The notes below the pieces were generated by a model, which was given only the letters and a program-made list of their open reading frames with translations, did not search any database and was not told the DNA's origin. DNA of 64,000 nt from SYLG01 sp965226945 (lineage in GTDB: Bacteria > Planctomycetota > Planctomycetia > Gemmatales > Gemmataceae): positions 248,001-312,000 of the forward strand of contig OZ245717.1 in the NCBI GenBank assembly GCA_965226945.1. The letters are read 5' to 3'. The translations under genes were made by a program, and so were the position numbers. Below are positions 17,153 through 26,300 of this stretch, piece by piece. The number at the start of each line of letters is the position of its first letter. The first letter of the stretch is position 1.

Positions 17153-17596
17153 TTAACCTTGAAGCAGCACAAGCGCCTGCTCCGCCTGTTGCCGGAACGA
17201 TTGCAACACTTTCAAATTGGCTTCGTAAGCGCGGTTGGCGGTGATCAGGTTCGTCAGTTCGAGCGGGATCTGCACATTGGGCAGGGCGACATAGCCATCG
17301 ACCGCGTCGGGATGATTGGGGTTGAAGACGAGAGGTCCGGGAGTCGGATCCGCCACCAGCCCGGTCACCTGCACGCCACCCAGATTGAGTTGATCGAGCG
17401 TGTTGGCACCCGCGGCATTCAGGCCGTCCTGCACCGATTCGAAGATCAGCTCCTGGCGCTGGAAGGGCCCGCCCGCCACGGTGCGCGTGGAAAAGGCGTT
17501 GGCGATATTGTTGGCGACCACTTCCATGCGCAATCGTTCGGCGGAAAGGCCCGACGCGCTGATCCCCGTCAACGGCAAGAACGATTGAAATGACAC
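17153..17596 (-). CDS. flgC: flagellar basal-body rod protein FlgC
   Basis: A 147-residue proximal rod protein. It has the rod/hook N-terminal motif (ASGLSAERLRMEVVANNIAN) and the C-terminal motif (NLITANRAYEANLKVLQSFR), which form the coiled coil of axial proteins. The start is GTG at 17596 with GGGAGA upstream. It follows flgB after a 35-bp gap and precedes fliE. Length is normal. Confidence 0.95.
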   Translation of the reverse strand: MSFQSFLPLTGISASGLSAERLRMEVVANNIANAFSTRTVAGGPFQRQELIFESVQDGLNAAGANTLDQLNLGGVQVTGLVADPTPGPLVFNPNHPDAVDGYVALPNVQIPLELTNLITANRAYEANLKVLQSFRQQAEQALVLLQG

Positions 17597-17631
17597 GGGC
17601 TTATCTCTCCCTAATCGCCTTGCCTGGCCGG

Positions 17632-17991
17632 TTAACGGCCGGTGATGGCGCTGCGCATCTGCCCAATCTGGTTGTTGAGCACCGACACGGCGGCCTGGTA
17701 AAGCAGCGTGTTGCGGGTCAGGTTGGTCATTTCTTGTTCGAATTCGACATTGTTGCCATCGGCGCGAGTCGCGCCACCGACTCCAGCGACGACGCTGGGC
17801 TGGACCCCCAGGCTGCCTTCGGGCCGCGGCCCTTCGAGGCGGCGCATGAACATCTCATCAAAGGAGACATCAAGGCGGCGATAGCCGGGCGTGTTCACAT
17901 TGGCAATGTTTTGCGCGATGGTCTGCTGGCGCAGCGATGCGCCGTCGAGCACCTTCGACAATAGATCCAGACGTAGATCGGTTCCCATCAT
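17632..17991 (-). CDS. flgB: flagellar basal-body rod protein FlgB
   Basis: A 119-residue proximal rod protein carrying the FlgB-type N-terminal motif (SLRQQTIAQNIANVNTPGYR) and C-terminal motif (NTLLYQAAVSVLNNQIGQMR). The reading frame is open far upstream, but those residues are not family-like; the ATG pair at 17988/17991 gives the expected length. No strong Shine-Dalgarno sequence precedes it, and an ATG at 18009 is a second option. It is the first gene of the flagellar transcript as far as this window shows. Confidence 0.9.
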   Translation of the reverse strand: MMGTDLRLDLLSKVLDGASLRQQTIAQNIANVNTPGYRRLDVSFDEMFMRRLEGPRPEGSLGVQPSVVAGVGGATRADGNNVEFEQEMTNLTRNTLLYQAAVSVLNNQIGQMRSAITGR

Positions 17992-18137
17992 ATCGACTGT
18001 ATCGACCATGCGGGCAGCCGACTTGAATCTGGGCAAGATTTTCCGGTTGCAACGGCGGAACCCGTCCGTGGCCAAACCCTCGAACCTGGGCTTTTCACGG
18101 TCTTTGGAGAAGTTTTGACGCGGGGATGAGGTCCAGA

Positions 18138-19565
18138 TTACACCATGATCTTTTCCAGCACCTCGCCGTGGACATCGGTCAGGCGCATGTCGCGGCCCCC
18201 AAAGCGCATCGTTAGCCGCTTGTGGTCGACTCCGAGCAGGTGAAGCATCGTCGCATGGAAATCGTGGATCTGCACGGGGGATTCGACCGCGCGGTAGCCC
18301 CATTCATCGGTTGCGCCGTAAGCCATGCCCCCCTTCACGCCGCCGCCCGCCATCCAGATGGAGAAGCCCTGGGGGTTGTGATCGCGGCCATCAGAGCCTT
18401 GCGCAAAGGGGGTGCGGCCAAATTCGCCGGCGAAGACGACCAGGGTGGAATCGAGCAGGCCGCGCGCTTTGAGGTCGCAAAGCAGAGCGCCGATCGGTTG
18501 ATCGACCGCCAGCGAGTTCTTCTCGTGGCCATTGCGCAAGTCGCTGTGCTGATCCCAGCGATCGGAGCCCACCGAAGGACAGGTCACCTCGATGAACCGG
18601 ACTCCCTGCTCGATCAGCCGGCGCGCCAACAGACACTGGCGAGCATAAATGCGCGTCGGCTCATAACTGGCGTCGAGCCCGTACAGGCTTTGGGTCGCCT
18701 TACTTTCCTTGGACACATCGAGCAGTTCGGGCACTTCGCTTTGCATGCGGAAGGCGGTTTCCATGTTGCGCGTGGTCGCCTCCCATTCGGGGAAAGCTTG
18801 AGACTTGTTCAAGGCCATCCGGTCGAGCCGCGCCGCGAAATCGAGTTTGGCTCGTTGCTTGGCGCTCGTTACCTCCGACGCCCGGATATTGGCAACGGGT
18901 TCGCGTGAGCCTCCCTTGAGCACCGAGGCCTGATAGGCCGCGGGCAAAAAGCCGGAGTTGAAATTATCCAGGCCTCCGGGCGGAATCAGGCCGCCGTTCA
19001 AGACGATGAACGAAGGCAAGTTGGCATTGAAGGAACCGAGCCCATAACCGAACCAGGCGCCCCAACTGGGCCGCCCCTGAATGCCTGAGCCCGTGTGCAA
19101 AAAGTAGTTGCCGGAGGTGTGCTCGGGGAATTTCACGACCATCGAGCGCACGACGCACAGGTCATCGGCATGCCGCGCCACATTGGGGAACAAGCTGCTG
19201 ATCGGCAAACCCGACTGGCCGCGCGGCTCGAACTTCCATGGGCTCGCCAAAACCTTACCGACATTGTTGAATTGCGTCGGCTCGACCTTGAAGAGCGAAT
19301 GAGGGTCCTGGCGGTCGTAGCGGGTCAACAGCGGCTTGGGATCGAAGGTATCGACCTGCGAAGGGCCGCCGTCCATGTAAAGAAAAATGACGCTTTTCGC
19401 TCGGGCGGGGAAGTGAAGCCCCCCCTGCGCCTGCACCAGTCCCGGCTGAATATCCCACGCCTGCAAGGCATCGCTTGCGAGCGCGCCGAAGCCCAGGGCA
19501 ACGCCTTTCAATGCAGAACGGCGGCTGAGATAGTGTTGGAACCGTGGCGTCTGGCCGGAAGGCAT
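18138..19565 (-). CDS. DUF1501 domain-containing protein
   Basis: A 475-residue exported protein of the DUF1501 family, related to the alkaline-phosphatase/sulfatase fold and highly expanded in planctomycetes. The N terminus carries a twin-arginine-like signal (SRRSALKGVALGFG). Family blocks are clear: FLYMDGGPSQVDTFDPKP, RFIEVTCPSVGSDRWDQHSD, VVFAGEFGRTPFAQGSDGRD and HDFHATMLHLLGVDHKRLTM. The start is supported by GGAG 7 bases upstream. It lies 54 bp downstream of the DUF1549/DUF1553 gene, its standard partner; the molecular function of the pair is not established. Confidence 0.93.
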   Translation of the reverse strand: MPSGQTPRFQHYLSRRSALKGVALGFGALASDALQAWDIQPGLVQAQGGLHFPARAKSVIFLYMDGGPSQVDTFDPKPLLTRYDRQDPHSLFKVEPTQFNNVGKVLASPWKFEPRGQSGLPISSLFPNVARHADDLCVVRSMVVKFPEHTSGNYFLHTGSGIQGRPSWGAWFGYGLGSFNANLPSFIVLNGGLIPPGGLDNFNSGFLPAAYQASVLKGGSREPVANIRASEVTSAKQRAKLDFAARLDRMALNKSQAFPEWEATTRNMETAFRMQSEVPELLDVSKESKATQSLYGLDASYEPTRIYARQCLLARRLIEQGVRFIEVTCPSVGSDRWDQHSDLRNGHEKNSLAVDQPIGALLCDLKARGLLDSTLVVFAGEFGRTPFAQGSDGRDHNPQGFSIWMAGGGVKGGMAYGATDEWGYRAVESPVQIHDFHATMLHLLGVDHKRLTMRFGGRDMRLTDVHGEVLEKIMV

Positions 19566-19619
19566 CGGTGACTCCGCTTGGCAAATCCAGAAAACTTTGA
19601 ATGGGGGAAATCGCCCGCG

Positions 19620-22600
19620 TTAACGGATGAAAACAAAATCGCGCGTGTTGACCAGGCCATGCACCACCGGCTTCCATGCGGCGGGATTCTTGACCCCGCC
19701 AGGAAGGTTTTCCTCCTTGAGGAAAGCCAGGCATTCCTGGATCTCCTCGGCCGTCGCTTCACGGCCGAATACATCGCGCCAGGTTTTTTGAATCCTCACT
19801 TCAGCCGAATCGTTCGACTGCGCCAGCTTGTCCGCCCAGCGATCGATCAGGTGATGGACGAGCGGGTGATTCATCAGAATGAGCGACTGCGCCGGCACAT
19901 GCGATTCGCTGCGCCTGCCGACAGTGGAAAACGGAATCGGCGTGTCGAAGGCAAGCATCCACTGCGACAGGAAGTTGCGCCTCACGCCCACGTAGATCGA
20001 ACGGCGCCCTTCCTCATCGAGCTTGCCCGATTCGGGCCGGCCACGGCCCTCCTGAAAGGCATTGATCCAGGGGGCCGCCGGGGGGCCAAACCGCTTGTCC
20101 GAAAGCTCGCCCGAGACGCGCAGCAAGTTATCGCGGATCGATTCGCCGCTCAAACGCCTGGGCCGGAAATGCGAGAGCAGGCGATTCTCCGGATCGAGCA
20201 CGACCGCCTGGGGGCTGGCTTCCGAAGAAAGGCGGAACGCCTGGGTAAGGACCAGCCGCCGGATCATTTTTTTGATCGACCAACCGTCGCTTACAAAGTC
20301 GCGGGCAAGCTGATCGAGCAGTTCCTGATTTTGAATGGCGTCGCCCAGCACGCCGAAGTTGTCGACGCTTTGCACGATCCCGCGGCCATAGATCTGATGC
20401 CAGATCCGGTTGACCGCCACGCGCGGCACGATCGGCGTTTTTTGCGCATCGATCCATTCGTTGGCCAGTTCCAGCCTGCGGCTACCGGATCCGGGCAAAT
20501 CGGCTCCGAGCGCTTCGAGGTTGCGTGGCTTGACCGGACTGCCGAGAACTTTGGGCGAACCTCGCACAAAAACTTTTTCCGTCACTTCGTTGCCTTCGAG
20601 GATGGCCGGCGCCAGTGCCGAGGTCATATGTCGCTTGGCCGCCAAAGTCGACTTGGCCTCGTTCCAGGCTTGCGCCACAGGAAGAGCGGCGATTTCTTTG
20701 CCCCAGGGGGTGGCGCGGGCCAGGTCATCGAGAAGGATCGCCGTGCGCTGGGCCTGTTCCGGCGCAATCCAGCCCTGGCCGCGGATCATCAGCTCTTTCC
20801 ATTCGTTGATTTGCGCGGTCGCCCAGTCGATGCGCTGCTCGCGCGTAGCGAGTCGGGGGAACTCGGCCCAGCCCGGCGCGGGGGGCGATTCAACCTGATC
20901 GGCGACAAGCGTCAACGCAAAGCGCGGATCGTCGGTGGTGAACTCCAGATGGGCCGGCAGGTCCTTGTAGCGATCGAGCGGCATCTTGACCCAGCGAAAT
21001 GCCTGCGAAGGACCCGAGTCGATCACCATCTCGCCATGCAAGGGCCCCAGGATCATGACATGGGAACCGACCTCGGCGTGGATTTTGGCGTGACCGCGCA
21101 TCCAGATCCAGACAGTGCCTGACTGCAGCGCGAAGGTCGCCGTTTTGATTGTCTTGCCGGCGCCACGGTAGCCAAGCGCTCCGGGTTCATGCCCGCTCTG
21201 ATCTTTGTTTCCCAGCCCTTCCCATAATGGATCGCGGCAGGCGGCCGCGTAGGGGAGGAAGCCGGCTCGATCGCCCTGGAGGTCAAGCGCGCCGGCAGGC
21301 CGTGGCGCCGCGCCAAAGGACACATCATCGGGAAACCAGCCTTCCGCCCTGCGGTAGTCGACCCGAAGATTGGCCGGGTTCAGGGCCGCGGCGGCCGTGC
21401 CATCGGCAAGCCACTGCGCCAGCGGACTGCCCTTGATCGCATCGAAGTTGGGCGCACCAGGGAGTTGTTTTGTAGCGGCGACGGTCCAGGCTCTTTCCAG
21501 CTCGGTTCGCCTGGCATTCCACTCGGCGGCGAGCAGCCTGTTGGCCGGACCATGTTCGATGCGCGCTTGCCGGTAGCTCGCGCTTTCGAGCATCGCGTAC
21601 AGGCCGTAATAATCCTTGGTGGAAATGGCGTCGAACTTGTGATCGTGGCAGCGGGCGCAGGCAACCGTCATTCCCAGAAAGGTTTTGCAAAGCACATCGA
21701 TTCGGTTGTCGAGGCGGTCGGCTTCATCCTGGCGCACATCGACCGGCGAATGAACCTCTTCGCCAAGAAAGAAAAAACCGGTAGCGAGCAGCGACTCGTT
21801 GACCTGGTTGGGCCCGACGATGCGCGGGTTCGGCAGCAAATCCCCCGCCAGATGCTCGCGCAATAGATCGCGGTAGCTCACATCGGCCTTCAAGGCGCGG
21901 ATGACATAGTCGCGGTATTGCCAGGCATTGGGAATGTTGTAATCGAATTCGTGACCGCGGGTTTCGCCGTACCGCACCAGGTCGAGCCAGTGACGGGCCC
22001 AGTGCTCGGCGAATTCCCAGGTGTTGAGCAGGCGGTCGACTTCGGCCTGGTAGCGCGCATCGGAAGGATCGGCCAGAAACTCGCGCACCTGTTTTTCGCT
22101 CGGCCCCATGCCCGTAAGGAGCGTATGCATGCGCCGGTACAAGGTCGCGGCGTCGGCCATGCCCGAGCGCTTGATCCCTTTCTCCTGGCACTTCGCCTCG
22201 AAATAAAGATCGATTGGGTCGACTTTGAGCCTGCCGGCCTCTTCCGCATTTGCAAGCTGTTTAAGCGGCCCCCAGCTCCAGTGGCTTTGCTTGCGCGCGG
22301 CCACATCGAAAGCTTCCTTCGTGGTCGCAACCGCCTTGCCGGTATCTCCCGGCCAGGGGGCCCCCTGTTCAATCCAGGTGCGCAGGTCCTTTTGCACCGC
22401 TTCGGGCAGCTTGCCCTTGGGCGGCATTTTTAAGTCGCCGTCTTCATAGTTCATCGCCAATAGGATGCGGCTTTTCGCGGGCTCTTTCAGATCGATCGCG
22501 GGCCCGGTCTCTCCTCCCTTGAGGAGGGCGGCGCGGCTATCAAGAAGCAGGCCCCCCTTGCTCTTGCCCGATTTGACAGAGTGGCAGTTTTGGCAATGCT

Positions 22601-22718
22601 CGACGAGCACCGGCCGAACCTTGTTCTCAAAAAAGGCGTCGTCGGCTCGGCCATTTTTGTGTGAAACGGCGAACCACACGAGGCCAACCAGGGCCAAGCG
22701 ATGACAAACGGAGTGCAT
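19620..22718 (-). CDS. PSCyt1/DUF1549/DUF1553 planctomycetal cytochrome-like protein
   Basis: A 1,032-residue exported protein. It starts with a signal peptide (HRLALVGLVWFAV), then a PSCyt1 domain with one haem-type motif CQNCHS, then DUF1549 (ARHWLDLVRYGETRGHEFDY, FLGMTVACARCHDHKFDAIS, which contains CARCH), a lectin-like middle region and DUF1553 (VNRIWHQIYGRGIVQSVDNF, SLILMNHPLVHHLIDRWADK). The ATG at 22718 is chosen because it starts the signal peptide; the frame is open for 54 more codons upstream. It forms a unit with the downstream DUF1501 gene, a pairing repeated many times in planctomycete genomes. Confidence 0.92.
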   Translation of the reverse strand: MHSVCHRLALVGLVWFAVSHKNGRADDAFFENKVRPVLVEHCQNCHSVKSGKSKGGLLLDSRAALLKGGETGPAIDLKEPAKSRILLAMNYEDGDLKMPPKGKLPEAVQKDLRTWIEQGAPWPGDTGKAVATTKEAFDVAARKQSHWSWGPLKQLANAEEAGRLKVDPIDLYFEAKCQEKGIKRSGMADAATLYRRMHTLLTGMGPSEKQVREFLADPSDARYQAEVDRLLNTWEFAEHWARHWLDLVRYGETRGHEFDYNIPNAWQYRDYVIRALKADVSYRDLLREHLAGDLLPNPRIVGPNQVNESLLATGFFFLGEEVHSPVDVRQDEADRLDNRIDVLCKTFLGMTVACARCHDHKFDAISTKDYYGLYAMLESASYRQARIEHGPANRLLAAEWNARRTELERAWTVAATKQLPGAPNFDAIKGSPLAQWLADGTAAAALNPANLRVDYRRAEGWFPDDVSFGAAPRPAGALDLQGDRAGFLPYAAACRDPLWEGLGNKDQSGHEPGALGYRGAGKTIKTATFALQSGTVWIWMRGHAKIHAEVGSHVMILGPLHGEMVIDSGPSQAFRWVKMPLDRYKDLPAHLEFTTDDPRFALTLVADQVESPPAPGWAEFPRLATREQRIDWATAQINEWKELMIRGQGWIAPEQAQRTAILLDDLARATPWGKEIAALPVAQAWNEAKSTLAAKRHMTSALAPAILEGNEVTEKVFVRGSPKVLGSPVKPRNLEALGADLPGSGSRRLELANEWIDAQKTPIVPRVAVNRIWHQIYGRGIVQSVDNFGVLGDAIQNQELLDQLARDFVSDGWSIKKMIRRLVLTQAFRLSSEASPQAVVLDPENRLLSHFRPRRLSGESIRDNLLRVSGELSDKRFGPPAAPWINAFQEGRGRPESGKLDEEGRRSIYVGVRRNFLSQWMLAFDTPIPFSTVGRRSESHVPAQSLILMNHPLVHHLIDRWADKLAQSNDSAEVRIQKTWRDVFGREATAEEIQECLAFLKEENLPGGVKNPAAWKPVVHGLVNTRDFVFIR

Positions 22719-22892
22719 TGGTTCTGCCCGGGAGGTCAAGAGGGCCAAAGGAGGGATATGGCCCATTATAAAACGTCGCCGAGCCCAGGTCCACCAAAAG
22801 GCGACCCCAGGCCCTCTCTCGATATTTTGAGGGTCCGGTTGTGAGAATCGGTCGATTTGCCCCTCACCGATGAGGGACAACAGGGAGCGGCC

Positions 22893-23117
22893 TTACTTGG
22901 CCGAACGGCCAAACCAGCCCTTGAAAAGGTTTTTCAGGTTCCAGTTGTATCCCACCCCGGTGCCGGGAAGGCCGACATGCGCCTGCGGACCGCGCTTGCT
23001 GCCGACATTGATCGAAGCGCCCTTTTGCGGGCGAAACGAAAAGGAGAAACTTCCCTTGCCGATATTCAGGTACAACCAGGGTAGGATCTTAATTTGCCGG
23101 TGAAAGGTCAGACCCAT
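22893..23117 (-). CDS. DUF4236 domain-containing small protein
   Basis: A 74-residue protein that opens with the DUF4236 pattern (a short start, then FHRQIKILPWLYLNIGKGSF, SINVGSKRG, GLPGTGVGYNW). This domain is typically a short beta-rich N-terminal module; here the whole protein is only that domain plus a basic tail. The ATG at 23117 has a strong GGAGGAG 7 bases upstream. Function is unknown. It stands alone between the PSCyt1 gene and the first sigma/WD40 gene. Confidence 0.75.
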   Translation of the reverse strand: MGLTFHRQIKILPWLYLNIGKGSFSFSFRPQKGASINVGSKRGPQAHVGLPGTGVGYNWNLKNLFKGWFGRSAK

Positions 23118-23304
23118 GCGCCGCTCCTCCCGGGCTTCGTATTGCGATCGCATTTGCGCCGATCGCCTGATTGTCTCTTCCTACTTTATCGGTTCGCTCA
23201 GGGAAAAGCGGTGAACGGGAAACCGGCCTCGTTGCAAAATGAAGGGCAAGCTATCTCTCAGTATTTATATGCTATCGAATGACATCCAACGCCACCGCAA
23301 CCCA

Positions 23305-26300
23305 TCAACTGAGAGTCTCCTGAAAGACCAAGGTCGCCTGGCAATGCGGGCATTTCACCTTTTTGCCGATCAGCCCTTCGGTGCCCTTGAGCGTTTTGCC
23401 ACACCCTGAACAGGGAATCGCCATGGTTCGCGCCGGGTCCGTGCTGCTCGGTTTGGAATCCGTTTTGACCCCCGGATCATAGCTTAGCGAGGCTTCCCGG
23501 TTTTCCGCCTTCGCCGGCGCCGAATTCGAAGTCGGTTCGGCCGCATTGGCCAGCGCCATGGCTTTTCTCTTCTTCGAAGATTGCCGGTATGCGACCAACC
23601 CGGCAAAACCGAACAGGCCAACGGCCGCCACCGCTCCCACGGTAAGCACGGTCTTCAAACGCGATCCGGGGGCGGCACCATCGCCTCCCTCATTTCCCCC
23701 CGTCCAGACGGGAATGCCGCTACGGCTTCTCGGCTGCCCATCGGGCGCTGAAGGCAGCGCCAAGTCCACCGTCGTCGGTGACCCCACCAGATAGCCCGAA
23801 GGCCGGCCGCGAACGCCAAAGTCGCGATCCCCCAATGGCCATAACGCAATCGTCTTGTCGGCTCCGGCCGAGGCGATCACGCCGCCATCGGGCGAAAAGG
23901 CCGACTGCGCAACCACTTGAGTATGCCCGTTGAACTCAGGCCGGCCCTGCCAGGTGACCGTCTCCCAAACCCAGATCTTGCCATGACCCTTGCCCCCCGC
24001 CCCCTGCGCGGCGGTAAGCACCTTGCTATCTGAGGAAAAGGCCAGGGTTTGCACATCCTTCACCGGCAAGGCCACGAGAACCTTCTTCGTCTTGGCGTCC
24101 CAAACGACGATCATGCCGCCCTGATCGGTCACCACGCAACCGGCAAGCATGGTTCCATCGGGCGAATAAGCGAGCGAGCCAATCGCTCCTTCCACGGGCA
24201 TTTCCGGGCTCGCCGCTTGCCTCGTCACCTGGTCCCAAAGGACCAAGGAGCCAAGTTGCCCACCCCGGGCACCCCCGCTTGCAATCGTGTTGCCATCGGG
24301 AGCCACCGCAAGGCACGCAAGCTTCTGTTGCGCCTGAAACGACATGATTTCATTTTTGCTGGCGAAGTCCCAGACCTTGATCATGCCGTCCTCGCCTGCG
24401 CTGCAGAGGATCTTCCCCTGCGCATCGCGCGCCAGCGCCCGCACCGGCCCCTTGTGGCCTGATAGGGTCGCGTTCTGGTTGCCAGAGCGCGTTTCCCAAA
24501 AAGCGATCGTCCGATCCTTGCCGCCGGTGATCAGCGTGCGGCCCTGATCGGCGAACAGGCCGGCCGTCACACCGCCCGTATGAGCGGCCCACTCCCGTTC
24601 GCGATGAGTCCAGGAGAGGTTCCAAAAATGCAAACCGGTCACCGAGGCGCTGGCCACCTTGAGGCCGTCGGGAGAAACGGCTACCGCATCGATCCAGTTG
24701 GTTGGCGTGCGTTTCGAAGCCCGATGTTCCCCCGATTCCAGATCCCAATAGTTGATTTCTCCATGACTGCTCGACGTGCCGCCCGCCGCAACCACGCCCC
24801 GGCCATCGGGTGTAAAGGCAACGCCCAGGATACGGCAATCGTGCCCCTTGAGACGAACGATTTCTTTTCCTGCGGCCACGTTCCAAAGCACGATGCGTCC
24901 TGGTCCGCTGCCCACGGCCGAGCTTTCTGCCGTAATCAGCATCTTGCCGTCTGGCGATACAGCCAGGCTGGCCATCGCCATCCCTCCTGGAATTCTTCTG
25001 GTTTCCTTCAGAGTCGCCGGGTCCAGGAAACGAATCGTGGCATCGTAACCCGCCGTCACGAGCCTGCCGTCGGGCAGGTAAGCCATCCCCTTGACCGCTT
25101 GTTGTTGCTCGGGATACTCTCCTTTCAGCTTGCCCGATTCGGCATCCCACAGCCGGATGATCTTGTCGCGGCAACTTGTTGCCAGCGTCGTCCCATCTGG
25201 CGAAAATTGCACGCGCAGCAACCTTTGCTTGTGCCCATTGATCCGCGCAATCATCTTCCCCTGCCACGCGTCGAAGATCACGCAGTCGCCCGGCACTTCG
25301 GGTTTGGCCCAGTCGCCTGTGCCCAGGGCAATCTTTTTGCCATCGGGTGCAAAGGCGACCGTGCAGACAGGTTGATTCACGTTGATCGTTCGCCTTATGT
25401 TCCCCCGAGCGGCATCCATCAAAATCAATTGAGTCTGGCTGCCGACGGCCACCGTGGAACCCTCGGGAGAGTAAGCGACATCCCAATAGGTTCCCAGACG
25501 CTCATGTTGCGCTGGCTTGGCGGGCATGAGCGTCTTCGACCACAAGGTGACCGTACCGTCGGTCGCGCCGCCCGCGGCAAACCGCTCGCCACCAGGCGAA
25601 AACTGAGCGAAGGAGTTTCCGCCGGCATGTCCGGGCAGCGAAACGATCGGGGTGATCGTAGGCAGCCCCGTCCAGCGCAGCACCTTGCGGTCGGTTCCGC
25701 AACTGAGCATCGATTGCCCATCGGGATCGAATACAAGGCCCGTCACACCACTTCGGTCCAAGCGCACGCCGGCCCGAAAGCCGGCGTCGTGGGCAAAGAC
25801 CACCCCGCACACCCTGCCCGAAATTAGATCCCGCACGATCAGATCGCCGCCGCGGCCCCCATGGGCCAGCAACCTTCCGCCTGGCGAGAACACCAGCGAC
25901 TGGCATTCCCCGCGGCGGTCTTGATACGACTGCACCAGGGCGCCGCTTGCCAGATCCCAAACCTTGACCAGGCCATCTTCGCCGCCGCTGGCGACCATAC
26001 CCGTCGATGAGGCCGCCAGCGCGCGCACCGCGCCCTTGTGCGCTTCGACTTCCAGGCGCCTTTTGCGACTCGCCAGATCAAAAAATTCCATTTTGCCCTT
26101 TTCATTGCCAAGCACCAGCGTCGCGCCATCCGCGGACAGGGCCATCGCCCAGTTTCCCGGATAACTCGACTTGATCGCGTCGGCTTCGGTGCCGGTGGCA
26201 ATATCCCACCTGGTGATGGTGTTTTCTCCGTTGGCGACCAAAATCTCTTTGCCATCGGGAGCGAACGCAAGCATCAATGAATTCTGAAGATCCTCTACGG

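Noticed and set aside
19578..21122. A 514-codon open frame on the plus strand
   Set aside because: It is antisense to the DUF1549/DUF1553 gene, whose protein families are certain; the plus-strand product is Arg/His/Gln-rich with no family features.
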